Shown here: positions 25,371-34,417 of the stretch, one piece after another
Position numbering within the stretch: position 1 is the first letter of the stretch
Layout of the letters: each line of letters begins with the position of its first letter
DNA from: an uncultured Lachnospiraceae bacterium
GTDB taxonomy: Bacteria > Bacillota > Clostridia > Lachnospirales > Lachnospiraceae
Assembly (NCBI GenBank): GCA_947632555.1
Contig: CANRPU010000017.1
Span: forward strand, 1-50,208
Direction: 5' to 3'
Length of the DNA stretch: 50,208 nucleotides
Program-made: the position numbers and the translations under genes
The notes under the pieces: model-generated
Seen by the model: the letters and a program-made list of their open reading frames with translations, nothing else
Database searches by the model: none
Told to the model about the DNA's origin: nothing

Positions 25371-27647
25371 ATGAGCATATACGATACCTTGAACGGACCG
25401 CAGAAAGAAGGGGTCTTTACCGTGGAAGGACCGGTGCTTCTGCTGGCCGGCGCCGGAAGCGGCAAAACGAGGACGCTGACGCACAGGGTTGCCTATCTGA
25501 TCGACCAGATGGGGGTCAATGCCTGGAACATCCTGGCCATCACCTTTACCAACAAGGCCGCCGGCGAAATGCGGGAGAGGGTGGACAGGCTGGTGGGCAT
25601 GGGAGCGGAACAGATCTGGGTTGCCACTTTTCACGCCACCTGTGTCAGAATCCTGCGGCGCTATATAGACAGGATTGGGTATGATAACCATTTTACCATT
25701 TACGATACGGACGATCAGAAGAGCCTGATCAAGCAGATCGTCAAAAAGCTGGAGCTGGATCCTAAACAGTATAAGGAGCGTTCTCTGCTGAGCGAAATAT
25801 CCGCCGCGAAAAACGAGCTGATCTCAGAGCGGGAATACGCCCTGAACGCCTGGGGAGATTTTCGGAAAAAGAAGCTTTCCGAGGTGTATACGGAGTATGA
25901 GGCGGCCCTGAAAAAAAATAACGCGCTGGATTTTGACGATCTGATCTGCAAGACCGTGGAGCTTTTTAAGACCGATGCGGACGTGCTGCGTTCTTATCAG
26001 GAGAGGTTCCGGTATATCATGGTGGACGAATATCAGGATACCAATACCGCCCAGTTTGAACTGATACGGCTCCTCGCGGATAAGTATCGCAATCTTTGTG
26101 TGGTGGGGGATGATGACCAGTCCATTTACCGGTTCAGGGGCGCCAATATCCGCAATATCCTGGATTTTGAAAAGGTTTACCCGGAAGCGAAGGTGATCAA
26201 GCTGGAACAGAATTACCGTTCCACGGGGAATATCCTGAACGCCGCGAATGCCGTGATCAGCCACAATACAGGGCGCAAGGAAAAGGTGCTCTGGACGGAA
26301 AAGGCGGAAGGCAGCAGTGTGCATTTCAGACAGTTCGATACGGCTTACGAGGAGGCTGAGTATATCGCGGATGATATCGCGCGCAGGGTCAGGCGGAAAG
26401 CCTGCAGATACGGAGAATGCGCGGTGCTTTACCGGACCAATGCCCAGTCCCGTCTGCTGGAAGAAAGAATGATACAGGAAGGACTGCCCTATGATGTGGT
26501 GGGCGGCGTGAATTTTTATTCCCGCCGTGAGATCAAGGATATTCTGGCTTATTTAAAGACCATCGACAACGGGCAGGACGATATGTCGGTGAAGCGCATC
26601 GTCAATGTACCCAAAAGGGGGATCGGCCAGACCACCATAGACCGGGTGCAGTCTTACACGGATGCCGCCGGTATCAGTTTTTACGAGGCGTTAAAAGAGG
26701 CGGAAAGGATCCCCGGCCTGGGGAAGGCTGCCGCCAGGCTGGAGGAGTTTTTGCAGCTGATACAGGTTTTTAAGAGCAAGCTGGGATATTACGGCCTGCG
26801 GGAACTGGTGGAGGACATTCTGGAAAAGACCGGGTACGAACGGGAACTGGAAGAGTCCGGCGAAGAGGACGCGGAGGATCGGATCGCCAATATAGACGAA
26901 TTTATCACCAAGGCGGCCGCTTATGAAGAAACCCATGATGAACCGTCCCTGAGTGAATTTTTAGAGGAGGTGGCTCTGGTCGCGGACATTGACGGGGTGG
27001 GGGAGAACGATGACAGAGTGCTGCTGATGACGCTGCACAGCGCCAAGGGACTGGAATTTCCCTATGTGTATATGGCCGGTATGGAAGACGGCATGTTTCC
27101 TGCCTATATGACGATCACCTCGGATGACAGGGAAGAGATGGAGGAAGAGCGCAGACTGGCGTATGTGGGCATCACCAGGGCCATGGAAGAACTGACCTTA
27201 ACCTGCGCGAAGATGCGGATGATCCGGGGAGAAACCCAGTACAATCCTGTCAGCAGGTTTGTAAAGGAAATTCCCGAAAGGATCCTGGACAACGCGCCGT
27301 CCCTTCCGCGAAGAGAAGAGAGAGAACCGGAAGCGGCAGCTCCGAACAGGGAGCTAAGGCCGAAAGCCGCCGCTTCATTCCGGCAGCGGGCACAGGAAGC
27401 CAGGCCTTTTATAGCGCAGGGGATCAGCGCGTTAAACGATCTGGCGGGATTGAGCAAAGGTACGGATATGGCGGCTGCCGGGGTACCGGATTACCAGGTG
27501 GGTGACAGAGTGCGTCATGTGAAGTTCGGAGAAGGGGTGGTCACGGACATGAGCAAGGAACCCAGGGACTATAAAGTAACAGTGCGGTTTGACGGCGCCG
27601 GTGTAAAAATTATGTACGCATCCTTCGCAAAATTGAAAAGAGTATAG
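25371..27647 (+). CDS. pcrA: ATP-dependent DNA helicase PcrA/UvrD
   Basis: This 758-residue SF1A 3'-5' helicase acts in repair and replication restart. Motifs in order are LLLAGAGSGKTRTL (Walker A, about 24-37), AITFTNKAAGEM (Ia), VDEYQDTN (II), VVGDDDQSIYRFRGA (III), LEQNYRST (IV), TLHSAKGLEFPYVYMAG (V) and EEERRLAYVGITRA (VI). The C-terminal tail (about 690-758) has the PcrA beta-domain YQVGDRVRHVKFGEGVV, which binds RNA polymerase in relatives. Full length. The start ATG lies three bases after the EAL gene with no good ribosome binding site between, so it is likely translationally coupled. Confidence 0.97.
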   Translation: MSIYDTLNGPQKEGVFTVEGPVLLLAGAGSGKTRTLTHRVAYLIDQMGVNAWNILAITFTNKAAGEMRERVDRLVGMGAEQIWVATFHATCVRILRRYIDRIGYDNHFTIYDTDDQKSLIKQIVKKLELDPKQYKERSLLSEISAAKNELISEREYALNAWGDFRKKKLSEVYTEYEAALKKNNALDFDDLICKTVELFKTDADVLRSYQERFRYIMVDEYQDTNTAQFELIRLLADKYRNLCVVGDDDQSIYRFRGANIRNILDFEKVYPEAKVIKLEQNYRSTGNILNAANAVISHNTGRKEKVLWTEKAEGSSVHFRQFDTAYEEAEYIADDIARRVRRKACRYGECAVLYRTNAQSRLLEERMIQEGLPYDVVGGVNFYSRREIKDILAYLKTIDNGQDDMSVKRIVNVPKRGIGQTTIDRVQSYTDAAGISFYEALKEAERIPGLGKAAARLEEFLQLIQVFKSKLGYYGLRELVEDILEKTGYERELEESGEEDAEDRIANIDEFITKAAAYEETHDEPSLSEFLEEVALVADIDGVGENDDRVLLMTLHSAKGLEFPYVYMAGMEDGMFPAYMTITSDDREEMEEERRLAYVGITRAMEELTLTCAKMRMIRGETQYNPVSRFVKEIPERILDNAPSLPRREEREPEAAAPNRELRPKAAASFRQRAQEARPFIAQGISALNDLAGLSKGTDMAAAGVPDYQVGDRVRHVKFGEGVVTDMSKEPRDYKVTVRFDGAGVKIMYASFAKLKRV

Positions 27648-27689
27648 CAAAAAACAGCAATCCATGATATACTATTGATAAAATGTGAG

Positions 27690-27706
27690 ATACTACTATG
27701 TAGTAT
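27690..27706. promoter_or_regulatory. Palindrome before small membrane protein gene
   Basis: The perfect inverted repeat atactac-tat-gtagtat lies 20 bases upstream of the start codon, downstream of a ttgata hexamer (27675-27680). Its position fits an operator overlapping a promoter. The regulator is unknown. Confidence 0.5.
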
Positions 27707-27725
27707 GGAAAGGTGGAATCTATTT

Positions 27726-27986
27726 ATGAGCAAACTGGAATCTTTGATCGATTTGGCTAAGTTGAATGAAGTATTGGGCAAAAAAGAGAAAGAGGAAGAA
27801 AAGAAGAACAATATCTGGCTGTGGATCCTGGCCGCTATCGGGACAGTAGCCGCCATCGCCGCTATCGCTTATGTGGTATACCGTCATTTCAGACCGGATT
27901 ATCTGGAAGATTTTGACGATGAGTTCGAGGATGAACTGGATGACCAGTTTGAGGATGAGGAAAGCGTCTTTGAAGACGGGGAGTAA
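27726..27986 (+). CDS. Small single-span membrane protein with acidic tail
   Basis: This 86-residue protein has a short N-terminal helix (MSKLESLIDLAKLNEVLG), a Lys/Glu-rich stretch, and one hydrophobic helix at about residues 33-55 (IWLWILAAIGTVAAIAAIAYVVY). The tail is extremely acidic (residues 59-86, mostly Asp and Glu). By the positive-inside rule the N-terminus, with its lysines, is cytoplasmic and the acidic tail external. It resembles a family found in many Clostridia, of unknown function. The start at 27726 follows aaaggtgg. It ends five bases before the rlmD-like gene, so the two are probably co-transcribed. Confidence 0.75.
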   Translation: MSKLESLIDLAKLNEVLGKKEKEEEKKNNIWLWILAAIGTVAAIAAIAYVVYRHFRPDYLEDFDDEFEDELDDQFEDEESVFEDGE

Positions 27987-27991
27987 CCTCT

Positions 27992-29686
27992 ATGAAAAAA
28001 GGACAGGTATACGAAGGCGTTGTGGAACGGGTGGACTTTCCCAATAAGGCCGTGGTGCGGGCAGGGGAGGAAACCTGTATTGTCAAAGGCGGCCTGCCCG
28101 GACAGAAGATTTCTTTTATAGTGACCAGACAAAGGACGGGAAAGGCGGAGGGGCGGCTTTTAAGCGTACTGGAGGCATCATCCGCGGAACGCGGCAGCCC
28201 CTGTTCTCATTTTGGGATCTGCGGCGGCTGCGCCTATCTTTCCCTGCCTTATGAAGAGCAGCTGAAGCTGAAGGAAAAGCAGGTGCGGGATCTGCTGGAC
28301 GGGGTATTGTCAAAGCAGGCGGAATCTTATACATTTGAGGGCATCCGGCCCAGTCCCCGTCCTTACGAGTACCGCAACAAGATGGAGTTTTCCTTCGGGG
28401 ACGAAGAAAAGGGCGGCCCCCTGGCCCTGGGTATGCACAAGAGGAACAGTTTCTATGATATTGTGACAGTCCGGGACTGCAGACTGGTGGATGAAGACTA
28501 CCGAAGGATTCTGGAGGCGGCGCGGGCGTATTTTGCCGAGAAGGGCGTATGTTTTTTCCACAGGCTCACCCATAAAGGATATCTGCGCCATCTGCTGGTA
28601 AGAAAGGCTTTCGGAACAGGAGAGATCCTGGCGGCTCTGGTGACAACTTCCCAGTCCCCATACCGGGACGAGAGCCCGGAACTGGGCGCGCGGGTGGAGG
28701 AAGAAACGCTTTTACATGATTTTACGCTGCTTTTACGGGGGCTTTCCCTGAAAGGCAGACTGACGGGGATCTTACATATTATCAACGATTCCCCGGCCGA
28801 TGTGGTGCAGAGTGATGAAACCCGCCTGCTTTACGGACGGGATTTTTTTTATGAGAATCTTTTGGGACTTCGTTTCCGGATCTCGGCCTTTTCCTTTTTC
28901 CAGACCAATACGCCGGGGGCGGAAGTACTGTACAGTACGGCCAGGGAATATGTGGGCGCGGATGGCTGCAGAGATAAGGTGGTGTTTGATCTTTACAGCG
29001 GTACCGGCACCATAGCCCAGCTTCTGGCTCCTGTGGCGAAAAAGGTCATCGGCGTGGAGATCGTGGAGGAAGCGGTGGAAGCGGCCGGAGAAAACGCGAA
29101 GTTAAACGGACTGGAAAACTGCGCGTTTATTGCGGGCGATGTGCTGAAGGTACTGGATGAGATCACGGACAGGCCGGATTTTATCGTGCTGGATCCGCCC
29201 AGGGACGGGGTCCATCCCAAGGCACTGCCCAAGATATTGGCTTACGGCGTGGAAAAAATACTGTACATTTCCTGCAAGCCCACCAGCCTGGCGCGGGATC
29301 TGGCGATTTTCCTGGAGAGAGGCTACCGGGTGGAAAGAGCCGTGGCGGTGGATCAGTTTCCGTTTACGGCGAGTGTGGAAACGGTTGTCCAACTTTCCAA
29401 GGGAGAAATCGACTCGAAAAAGGTGAGGGTAGAGTTTTCTCTGGAGGATATGGATATGTCCGGCTTCCAGAAAGGTGCGACTTATGGAAAGATCAAAGCT
29501 TATGTAAAAGAACATACCGGACTTACGGTTTCTTCCCTTTATATCGCACAGGTGAAACAGAAGTGTGGGATCATCGAGCGGGAGAATTACAATAAACCGA
29601 GAGCGGGAAATACCAGACAGCCTCAGTGTCCGCCAGAGAAAGAGGCGGCGATAAGGGAGGCGTTGGAGCATTTTGGGATGATTTAA
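27992..29686 (+). CDS. rlmD: 23S rRNA (uracil-C5)-methyltransferase, RlmD/TrmA family
   Basis: This is a 564-residue SAM-dependent RNA methyltransferase. The N-terminal TRAM domain is about residues 1-60. A [4Fe-4S] cluster motif C-x5-C-x2-C (CSHFGICGGCAYLSL) lies near residue 70. The FFQTN motif, the SAM-binding VFDLYSGTGTIAQLLA, LDPPRDG, and the catalytic cysteine in ISCKPTSLARDL near residue 430 follow. A C-terminal extension of about 85 residues (YGKIKAYVKEHTGLTVSSLYIAQVKQKCGI) is beyond the core enzyme. It is common in Lachnospiraceae homologues as I recall, and may aid RNA binding. The target base cannot be told apart from RlmCD or TrmA from sequence alone. The gene marks the left edge of the AT-rich defence island. 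Confidence 0.85.
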   Translation: MKKGQVYEGVVERVDFPNKAVVRAGEETCIVKGGLPGQKISFIVTRQRTGKAEGRLLSVLEASSAERGSPCSHFGICGGCAYLSLPYEEQLKLKEKQVRDLLDGVLSKQAESYTFEGIRPSPRPYEYRNKMEFSFGDEEKGGPLALGMHKRNSFYDIVTVRDCRLVDEDYRRILEAARAYFAEKGVCFFHRLTHKGYLRHLLVRKAFGTGEILAALVTTSQSPYRDESPELGARVEEETLLHDFTLLLRGLSLKGRLTGILHIINDSPADVVQSDETRLLYGRDFFYENLLGLRFRISAFSFFQTNTPGAEVLYSTAREYVGADGCRDKVVFDLYSGTGTIAQLLAPVAKKVIGVEIVEEAVEAAGENAKLNGLENCAFIAGDVLKVLDEITDRPDFIVLDPPRDGVHPKALPKILAYGVEKILYISCKPTSLARDLAIFLERGYRVERAVAVDQFPFTASVETVVQLSKGEIDSKKVRVEFSLEDMDMSGFQKGATYGKIKAYVKEHTGLTVSSLYIAQVKQKCGIIERENYNKPRAGNTRQPQCPPEKEAAIREALEHFGMI

Positions 29687-29887
29687 AAGAAGCTGACATA
29701 ATTGATTGGAAAGAATAAGGTATGAAAAGTTGATTAGTGGACTTTTTACAAAGTGGAAATCCTATGGCAGGACAGGACTTTTGTTTTGTATTTCGGAGTA
29801 TTAAATTCATCCCCTTTACACCTCCTTTACACATAAATATCGAAAAATTGTCCTAAAAAATAATACTTTTCGCAAAAACTGGCGAGA

Positions 29888-29916
29888 TTGACTTGTGTAG
29901 TGGGTATGGATAATAT
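29888..29916 (+). promoter_or_regulatory. Promoter at start of defence island
   Basis: The hexamers ttgact (29888-29893) and taatat (29911-29916) have 17-base spacing, about 50 bases before the small XRE gene. The rest of 29687-29965 is AT-rich with no gene or repeat that I could recognise. Confidence 0.6.
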
Positions 29917-29965
29917 ATAATAAAACTATCGTTTTAAATCAATTTTTTAATAGTGGTGGGATATT

Positions 29966-30196
29966 ATGGCGGTTTCATATAATAAATTATGGAAATTGTT
30001 AATCGATAAGAAAATGAGTCAAGCAGAATTACGACGGATGGCCGGTATTTCTCCAAATACAATGACCCGTATGCGCCACGACGAGTTAGTCAACCTTGCG
30101 ATACTTGACAAAATATGCGGAGCCATTGGAACAGATTTTGGAGATATTATGGAGTATGTGTCGGACAAGGATAGTCATCGGTTTGATGCAGGCTAA
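29966..30196 (+). CDS. Small XRE/Cro regulator of the DISARM-like operon
   Basis: This 76-residue YozG-like helix-turn-helix protein carries SQAELRRMAGISPNTMTRMRHDELVNLAILDKICGAIGTDFGDIMEYV at residues 18-65, with no other domain. It opens the island, 39 bases before the methyltransferase gene on the same strand, the place usually held by controller proteins of restriction-modification systems. Expressing a regulator first would let methylation be established before restriction. That role is inferred from position and size. The ribosome binding site is gtggtggga. Confidence 0.8.
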   Translation: MAVSYNKLWKLLIDKKMSQAELRRMAGISPNTMTRMRHDELVNLAILDKICGAIGTDFGDIMEYVSDKDSHRFDAG

Positions 30197-30235
30197 TTGG
30201 AAATAATATATCACTAAGGGGAGAAGGTGCACACC

Positions 30236-31777
30236 GTGGCTCGCAAAAAGAGTAAAGAAGAGATAAGTTATAATATGAGCCGTGTGCATAATAGCAATAC
30301 TGCTCTTGAAAAGAAACTGTGTGAAGAACTTATTCGCAATGGTATCACAACATTTAAATGTAACGATAAATCTGTTCTTGGAAAGCCAGATATAACTTTC
30401 CCGGCAAGAAAAATTGCTGTTTTCTGTGACGGGGACTTTTGGCATGGATATGATTGGGAAAATGCTCAGAACGACATCAAAAGCAATCGTGATTTCTGGA
30501 TTTCCAAGATTGAAAAGACCATAAATCGTGACACCGAGATTACAAAAAAACTTCATTCGTCTGGTTGGACAGTATTACGATTTTGGGGTCATGAGATAAA
30601 AAAGGATCTTGACTACTGTATGTCGGTTATTTTGGATGAGTTGCGGGTCATGCCAGAGTCTCCATATAAAACAATAGACCTGTGTGCTGGGATTGGCGGA
30701 ATTCGACGCGGCTTTGAGTTGACCGGACAATTTGAAAATGTTCTATCGGCAGAGGTAGACAAGTATGCTTGTGAAACGTACAAGCATCTTTTTGGTGACG
30801 ATCCGTATAATGACGTAACGAGTGAAGAATTTAAAGAAAAAGTCACTCAAACCCAATATGATTTCCTATTGGCTGGATTCCCCTGCCAGACATTTAGCCG
30901 CGTGGGGCTCCAAGAGGGATTTGAAAATATAGAGAAAGGTCAGATTTTTTTTCACATCGCAGATATAATCAGTAGAACGCGACCGTTTGGTTTTTTTTTG
31001 GAGAATGTCGACAGACTTACGACCCATGATGGTGGAAAGACCTTTGAAGTTATTGTTGACATATTAGTAAAGGAACTTGGATATCACATCATTGGAATCA
31101 CAGAGACCAATGACGGCTCCTTGGAGTACAATGTTAAGGATTTTATTAGAAATTCCAAGGAATTTGGCGTACCGCAAAATCGCCCCAGAACATATCTAAT
31201 AGGATTCGATACGGAACGGTTCAGTAAAGCAAAGCTGGCTTCTTTGCCACGGGAATTACCGCTCTCGCGAGAGGGTGTAATTTATGAGGATTTAAACGCA
31301 TTGTTGGATCATCATGTGGATCCCAGATATTATATGGCTTCCGGATACTGGGATACACTCATCCGCCATCGCGCACGTCAGGAAAATCGCGGCTACGGAT
31401 TTGGTTATCGCGTCGTCAATGAAGTTGGCATAGAGCATCCTATTGCAAACACCTTGCTTGCCACAGGCGGTTCTGGACGGGAGCGTAATTTGATTTATGA
31501 TCCGCAGGAAGGCATTGCTGGGCTTGAAATAAAAGGGAAAAAGACACCATTAAACAATCAGGGAATTCGAGTCATGACACCCACTGAGTGGGGAAAGTTA
31601 CAGGGATTTATCAATTATGCGTTCTTGGATGAGCAGGGGCGTGACACTTTTTCTTTTCCAGCGGATATTCCTGATATGCAAAAATATAAGCAGTTTGGAA
31701 ACACGGTTACAATACCTGTTGTGGAGGAAATGGCACACTTTGTCTTGCGGTGTATGAATCTTTTACGGAACCATTAG
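30236..31777 (+). CDS. Vsr-like endonuclease fused to DNA 5-cytosine methyltransferase (DrmMII-like)
   Basis: This 513-residue two-domain protein has a Vsr-fold nuclease at about residues 8-125 (ISYNMSRVHNSNTALEKKL, LGKPDITFPARKIAVFCDGDFWHGYDW, GWTVLRFWGHEI). The metal-site Asp in KPDITF and the His in FWHG are kept. The His-Gly-Cys of E. coli Vsr reads Asp-Gly-Asp. A C5 methyltransferase follows from about 145: TIDLCAGIGGIRRGFE (motif I), AGFPCQTFSR with catalytic Cys217, FFLENVDRL (VI), PQNRPRTYLIGF (VIII) and KQFGNTVTIPVV (X). All catalytic motifs are intact. GTG at 30236 is chosen for its spacing from aggggagaagg. In DISARM class 2 the methyltransferase marks host DNA. The fused nuclease is unusual and could cut unmodified or mismatched DNA (inference). 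Confidence 0.88.
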   Translation: MARKKSKEEISYNMSRVHNSNTALEKKLCEELIRNGITTFKCNDKSVLGKPDITFPARKIAVFCDGDFWHGYDWENAQNDIKSNRDFWISKIEKTINRDTEITKKLHSSGWTVLRFWGHEIKKDLDYCMSVILDELRVMPESPYKTIDLCAGIGGIRRGFELTGQFENVLSAEVDKYACETYKHLFGDDPYNDVTSEEFKEKVTQTQYDFLLAGFPCQTFSRVGLQEGFENIEKGQIFFHIADIISRTRPFGFFLENVDRLTTHDGGKTFEVIVDILVKELGYHIIGITETNDGSLEYNVKDFIRNSKEFGVPQNRPRTYLIGFDTERFSKAKLASLPRELPLSREGVIYEDLNALLDHHVDPRYYMASGYWDTLIRHRARQENRGYGFGYRVVNEVGIEHPIANTLLATGGSGRERNLIYDPQEGIAGLEIKGKKTPLNNQGIRVMTPTEWGKLQGFINYAFLDEQGRDTFSFPADIPDMQKYKQFGNTVTIPVVEEMAHFVLRCMNLLRNH

Positions 31778-31799
31778 AGACAATTGGAGGTGAAACAAT

Positions 31800-34415
31800 A
31801 TGTCGTCCGCAATTAGCGCAGTGCTGGAAAAATGCGATATTTATTACGATAATGCACTTATTTCAAAAGAAAGCATCATTGATAGATATTTCTCTTTTTT
31901 TGCAAATGCGATGAATCCAAACAAGCGAACAGTTGGCTTGGCTTTGCACACTGGATCTGTCTGTTTTGATGTCATATCAGTTGTTGCAGTAGGAATTGGC
32001 TGTCTTTCATACAATCTGTCTACAAATGATGACATTTTGGAACGACTGCGTATAGATGAGATGGTAATGTACAACGGTCAGCGCTATCGCTGGAAAGGAA
32101 CGGATCATTTCAATGATTCTGATTTATTGTATATTAAGTTGGAACAGGATGGTGTCGGTAAGAACGGGCCAAGCATGCGTTGGCTTCCTTATGAAAGAAA
32201 CAAGCACCTTATCTCTCCGTATTACGGAGATTCCCAAAAGACCGACGGACGTGGCGTGAAACGATCAAAAAACAGTCGCGAGAAATTTCTCTCGATTGTG
32301 TTTGGCATCCCTGTTTCAGAAGTCCCTGCGCAAATCGACATATCTGTAGTGGTTGTTGCCAGCCGTAATGTTTTTGAAGATATTTATAAGAAAGTTTGTA
32401 TCGAATATAACGGCGGAGAGCATGTCAAGCTTCTTGATATTGTTCCTGCATCTTATTTCACAAACGGCGGTATTGAATATCAGTTTGGATTGAACCCGAC
32501 AAAGGCAGAACCCGTAATAAAGGTGACGGGTAACATTTCTACCGCAAGAGATCTAGTGCTTGATAATCATGGAAATAAAGTAATTGGGTTGCTTGTATTT
32601 GGTGATGCAATTTCTGCCAGTAACTCTTCGGAACTTTCTGATTTGCTGAGAAGAAATGCCTTGAAGTTTGCATTGCTGGAATCTCCGTTGCAGTCTGGGT
32701 TCGAGAACAAAGTCCTAGAACTGTATGAGGACATTTCCGTATTTGCCTGCACTAAAGAGTATTTGGCCGCAGAGCATAATGTTGTTAGAAATCTTAATAA
32801 ATATACCGAAGAGCTTTCTCGGCAGATTTCTACGGTAGTAAACAATATTGTTGTACCTGAAAGAATAGATGGCGGTATTGAGCGTGAAACGTATTTACAA
32901 ATCAGATATGCACTGTTAAACATAAAACAGTCCAACTGGCGCGATGATCTGCGGGATGAATTCATTGTAACGGCACAAGGTGTACTCAATTTGTTTAACA
33001 CCGCAGTTTTTTCCATGGAAGAAATGGAAAACTCAATCGAAAGCGAAAAAGTCAAACTTACGGTAATGTCTCCACGAAAGAGAATCGAATATTTGTGGGA
33101 GTTATCCAATAAAGCTGAATCAATACAGGATCTGTGTATAATGATTTCTGATACTTTGGAACAGCAGTATAATAACATGCTTACCACTACTCCGAAAGGA
33201 ACTTTCCTATATAATTATATAGCGAAGCATAGCTCCGATAAAATTGCTGTCATAGTACCAAAGGCTTATTATGCGGACATTTTGAGGACTGTTGTTGTAG
33301 GAACATCTTATCCTTCCGATGTCACGTATATCACGCCTAACCGTTTTGATCCTAAAAACTGCTACGATACCGTTATCGTGGTTGGTGAAATCAAACATCG
33401 CCAATTTAATCTATTAAACAGTTTTTCTTCGTCACGTGTATGTGTTTTACTTTACGGTTGTGAAGAAGAAGCATTTAGTTATCACAAGAAAAATGTACAA
33501 GCATATATAAATTCTTTGAATGTAAAAATCGGGTTATCGGATAAGCAACCCCTTTCTCACGCTGTCGTAGAAACTGAGTGGAGAGAACAGGAAATGCAAG
33601 ATTTTACTTCATTGGACGAGTATATTGATAATGTCAGTACATTTAACATTTACAAATTTGCTACTGATTCAGAGCAATCGGATGGGGCAGTTACCGTATC
33701 GGAAGTGACTCATGTCGGAACCTTTACATCGGGAGAGCGTATTCTCATCTCGAAATATTACTCCGCAGTCGTTTTTGATGCCAATAAGGGAACCGTAATC
33801 GAAAAGGATCCCGCAGATTTATTGCAAGGAGATGTTTTGGTATTTACAAAGAGGGATGATTACACTCAGAATATTGTAGATGTGATTTATGAGCGGCTAC
33901 TCGTATCTGGGCGGATGGGTAAGCAGTCCCCAGAGCTGTATGAAAAATCGCAGTACTGGAAAGAGTGCTTGCGTGAATATAAGGACAAAAACAAACTTAC
34001 ATATCGCGAAGTGGCAAAAAAAATAAGAGAATGCGGAAGCGCACTACAAGAGGTAACTGTCAGGCAATGGCTTGTAGAAGATAGTCATATTGTTGGTCCT
34101 CGAAAAATAAAGACGATGGAGTGTATTGCTCAAGTTACTCAGGATCCGTATTTGCTTAGAGATATTAACGGTTATTTTGATGCATGTCGAAGTATTCGCC
34201 ATGAGCGAAGGAAGATTCTCAAGTTGATAGTAAAGGCAATAAACGACAGACTTAAAGGCTTTATGCCACAGAAAGGCAGTATTCTTGAGGTTGTGTACGA
34301 TAATATCGAAAAACTTTCAGAAACAAAAGAATTGGAGGATATTTCAGAATTAGACGAAAGTGTTAATGTTAATATAAACCTTGTAAACAGGCCAATTACA
34401 GAAGCGGAGGTGTAA
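31800..34415 (+). CDS. drmE: DISARM class 2 protein DrmE
   Basis: This is an 871-residue protein without a recognisable catalytic motif that I can identify. It is acidic to neutral and mostly soluble, with predicted alpha/beta composition. The C-terminal quarter contains a helix-turn-helix-like stretch (LTYREVAKKIRECGSALQEVTVRQWLVEDSHIVG, about 735-770). Length, position directly before DrmA, and the methyltransferase upstream match DrmE of class 2 DISARM, whose function is unknown. The assignment rests mainly on gene order and size. The ribosome binding site is ggaggtg. The stop lies two bases before the DrmA start, indicating translational coupling. Confidence 0.75.
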   Translation: MSSAISAVLEKCDIYYDNALISKESIIDRYFSFFANAMNPNKRTVGLALHTGSVCFDVISVVAVGIGCLSYNLSTNDDILERLRIDEMVMYNGQRYRWKGTDHFNDSDLLYIKLEQDGVGKNGPSMRWLPYERNKHLISPYYGDSQKTDGRGVKRSKNSREKFLSIVFGIPVSEVPAQIDISVVVVASRNVFEDIYKKVCIEYNGGEHVKLLDIVPASYFTNGGIEYQFGLNPTKAEPVIKVTGNISTARDLVLDNHGNKVIGLLVFGDAISASNSSELSDLLRRNALKFALLESPLQSGFENKVLELYEDISVFACTKEYLAAEHNVVRNLNKYTEELSRQISTVVNNIVVPERIDGGIERETYLQIRYALLNIKQSNWRDDLRDEFIVTAQGVLNLFNTAVFSMEEMENSIESEKVKLTVMSPRKRIEYLWELSNKAESIQDLCIMISDTLEQQYNNMLTTTPKGTFLYNYIAKHSSDKIAVIVPKAYYADILRTVVVGTSYPSDVTYITPNRFDPKNCYDTVIVVGEIKHRQFNLLNSFSSSRVCVLLYGCEEEAFSYHKKNVQAYINSLNVKIGLSDKQPLSHAVVETEWREQEMQDFTSLDEYIDNVSTFNIYKFATDSEQSDGAVTVSEVTHVGTFTSGERILISKYYSAVVFDANKGTVIEKDPADLLQGDVLVFTKRDDYTQNIVDVIYERLLVSGRMGKQSPELYEKSQYWKECLREYKDKNKLTYREVAKKIRECGSALQEVTVRQWLVEDSHIVGPRKIKTMECIAQVTQDPYLLRDINGYFDACRSIRHERRKILKLIVKAINDRLKGFMPQKGSILEVVYDNIEKLSETKELEDISELDESVNVNINLVNRPITEAEV

Positions 34416-34417
34416 CT

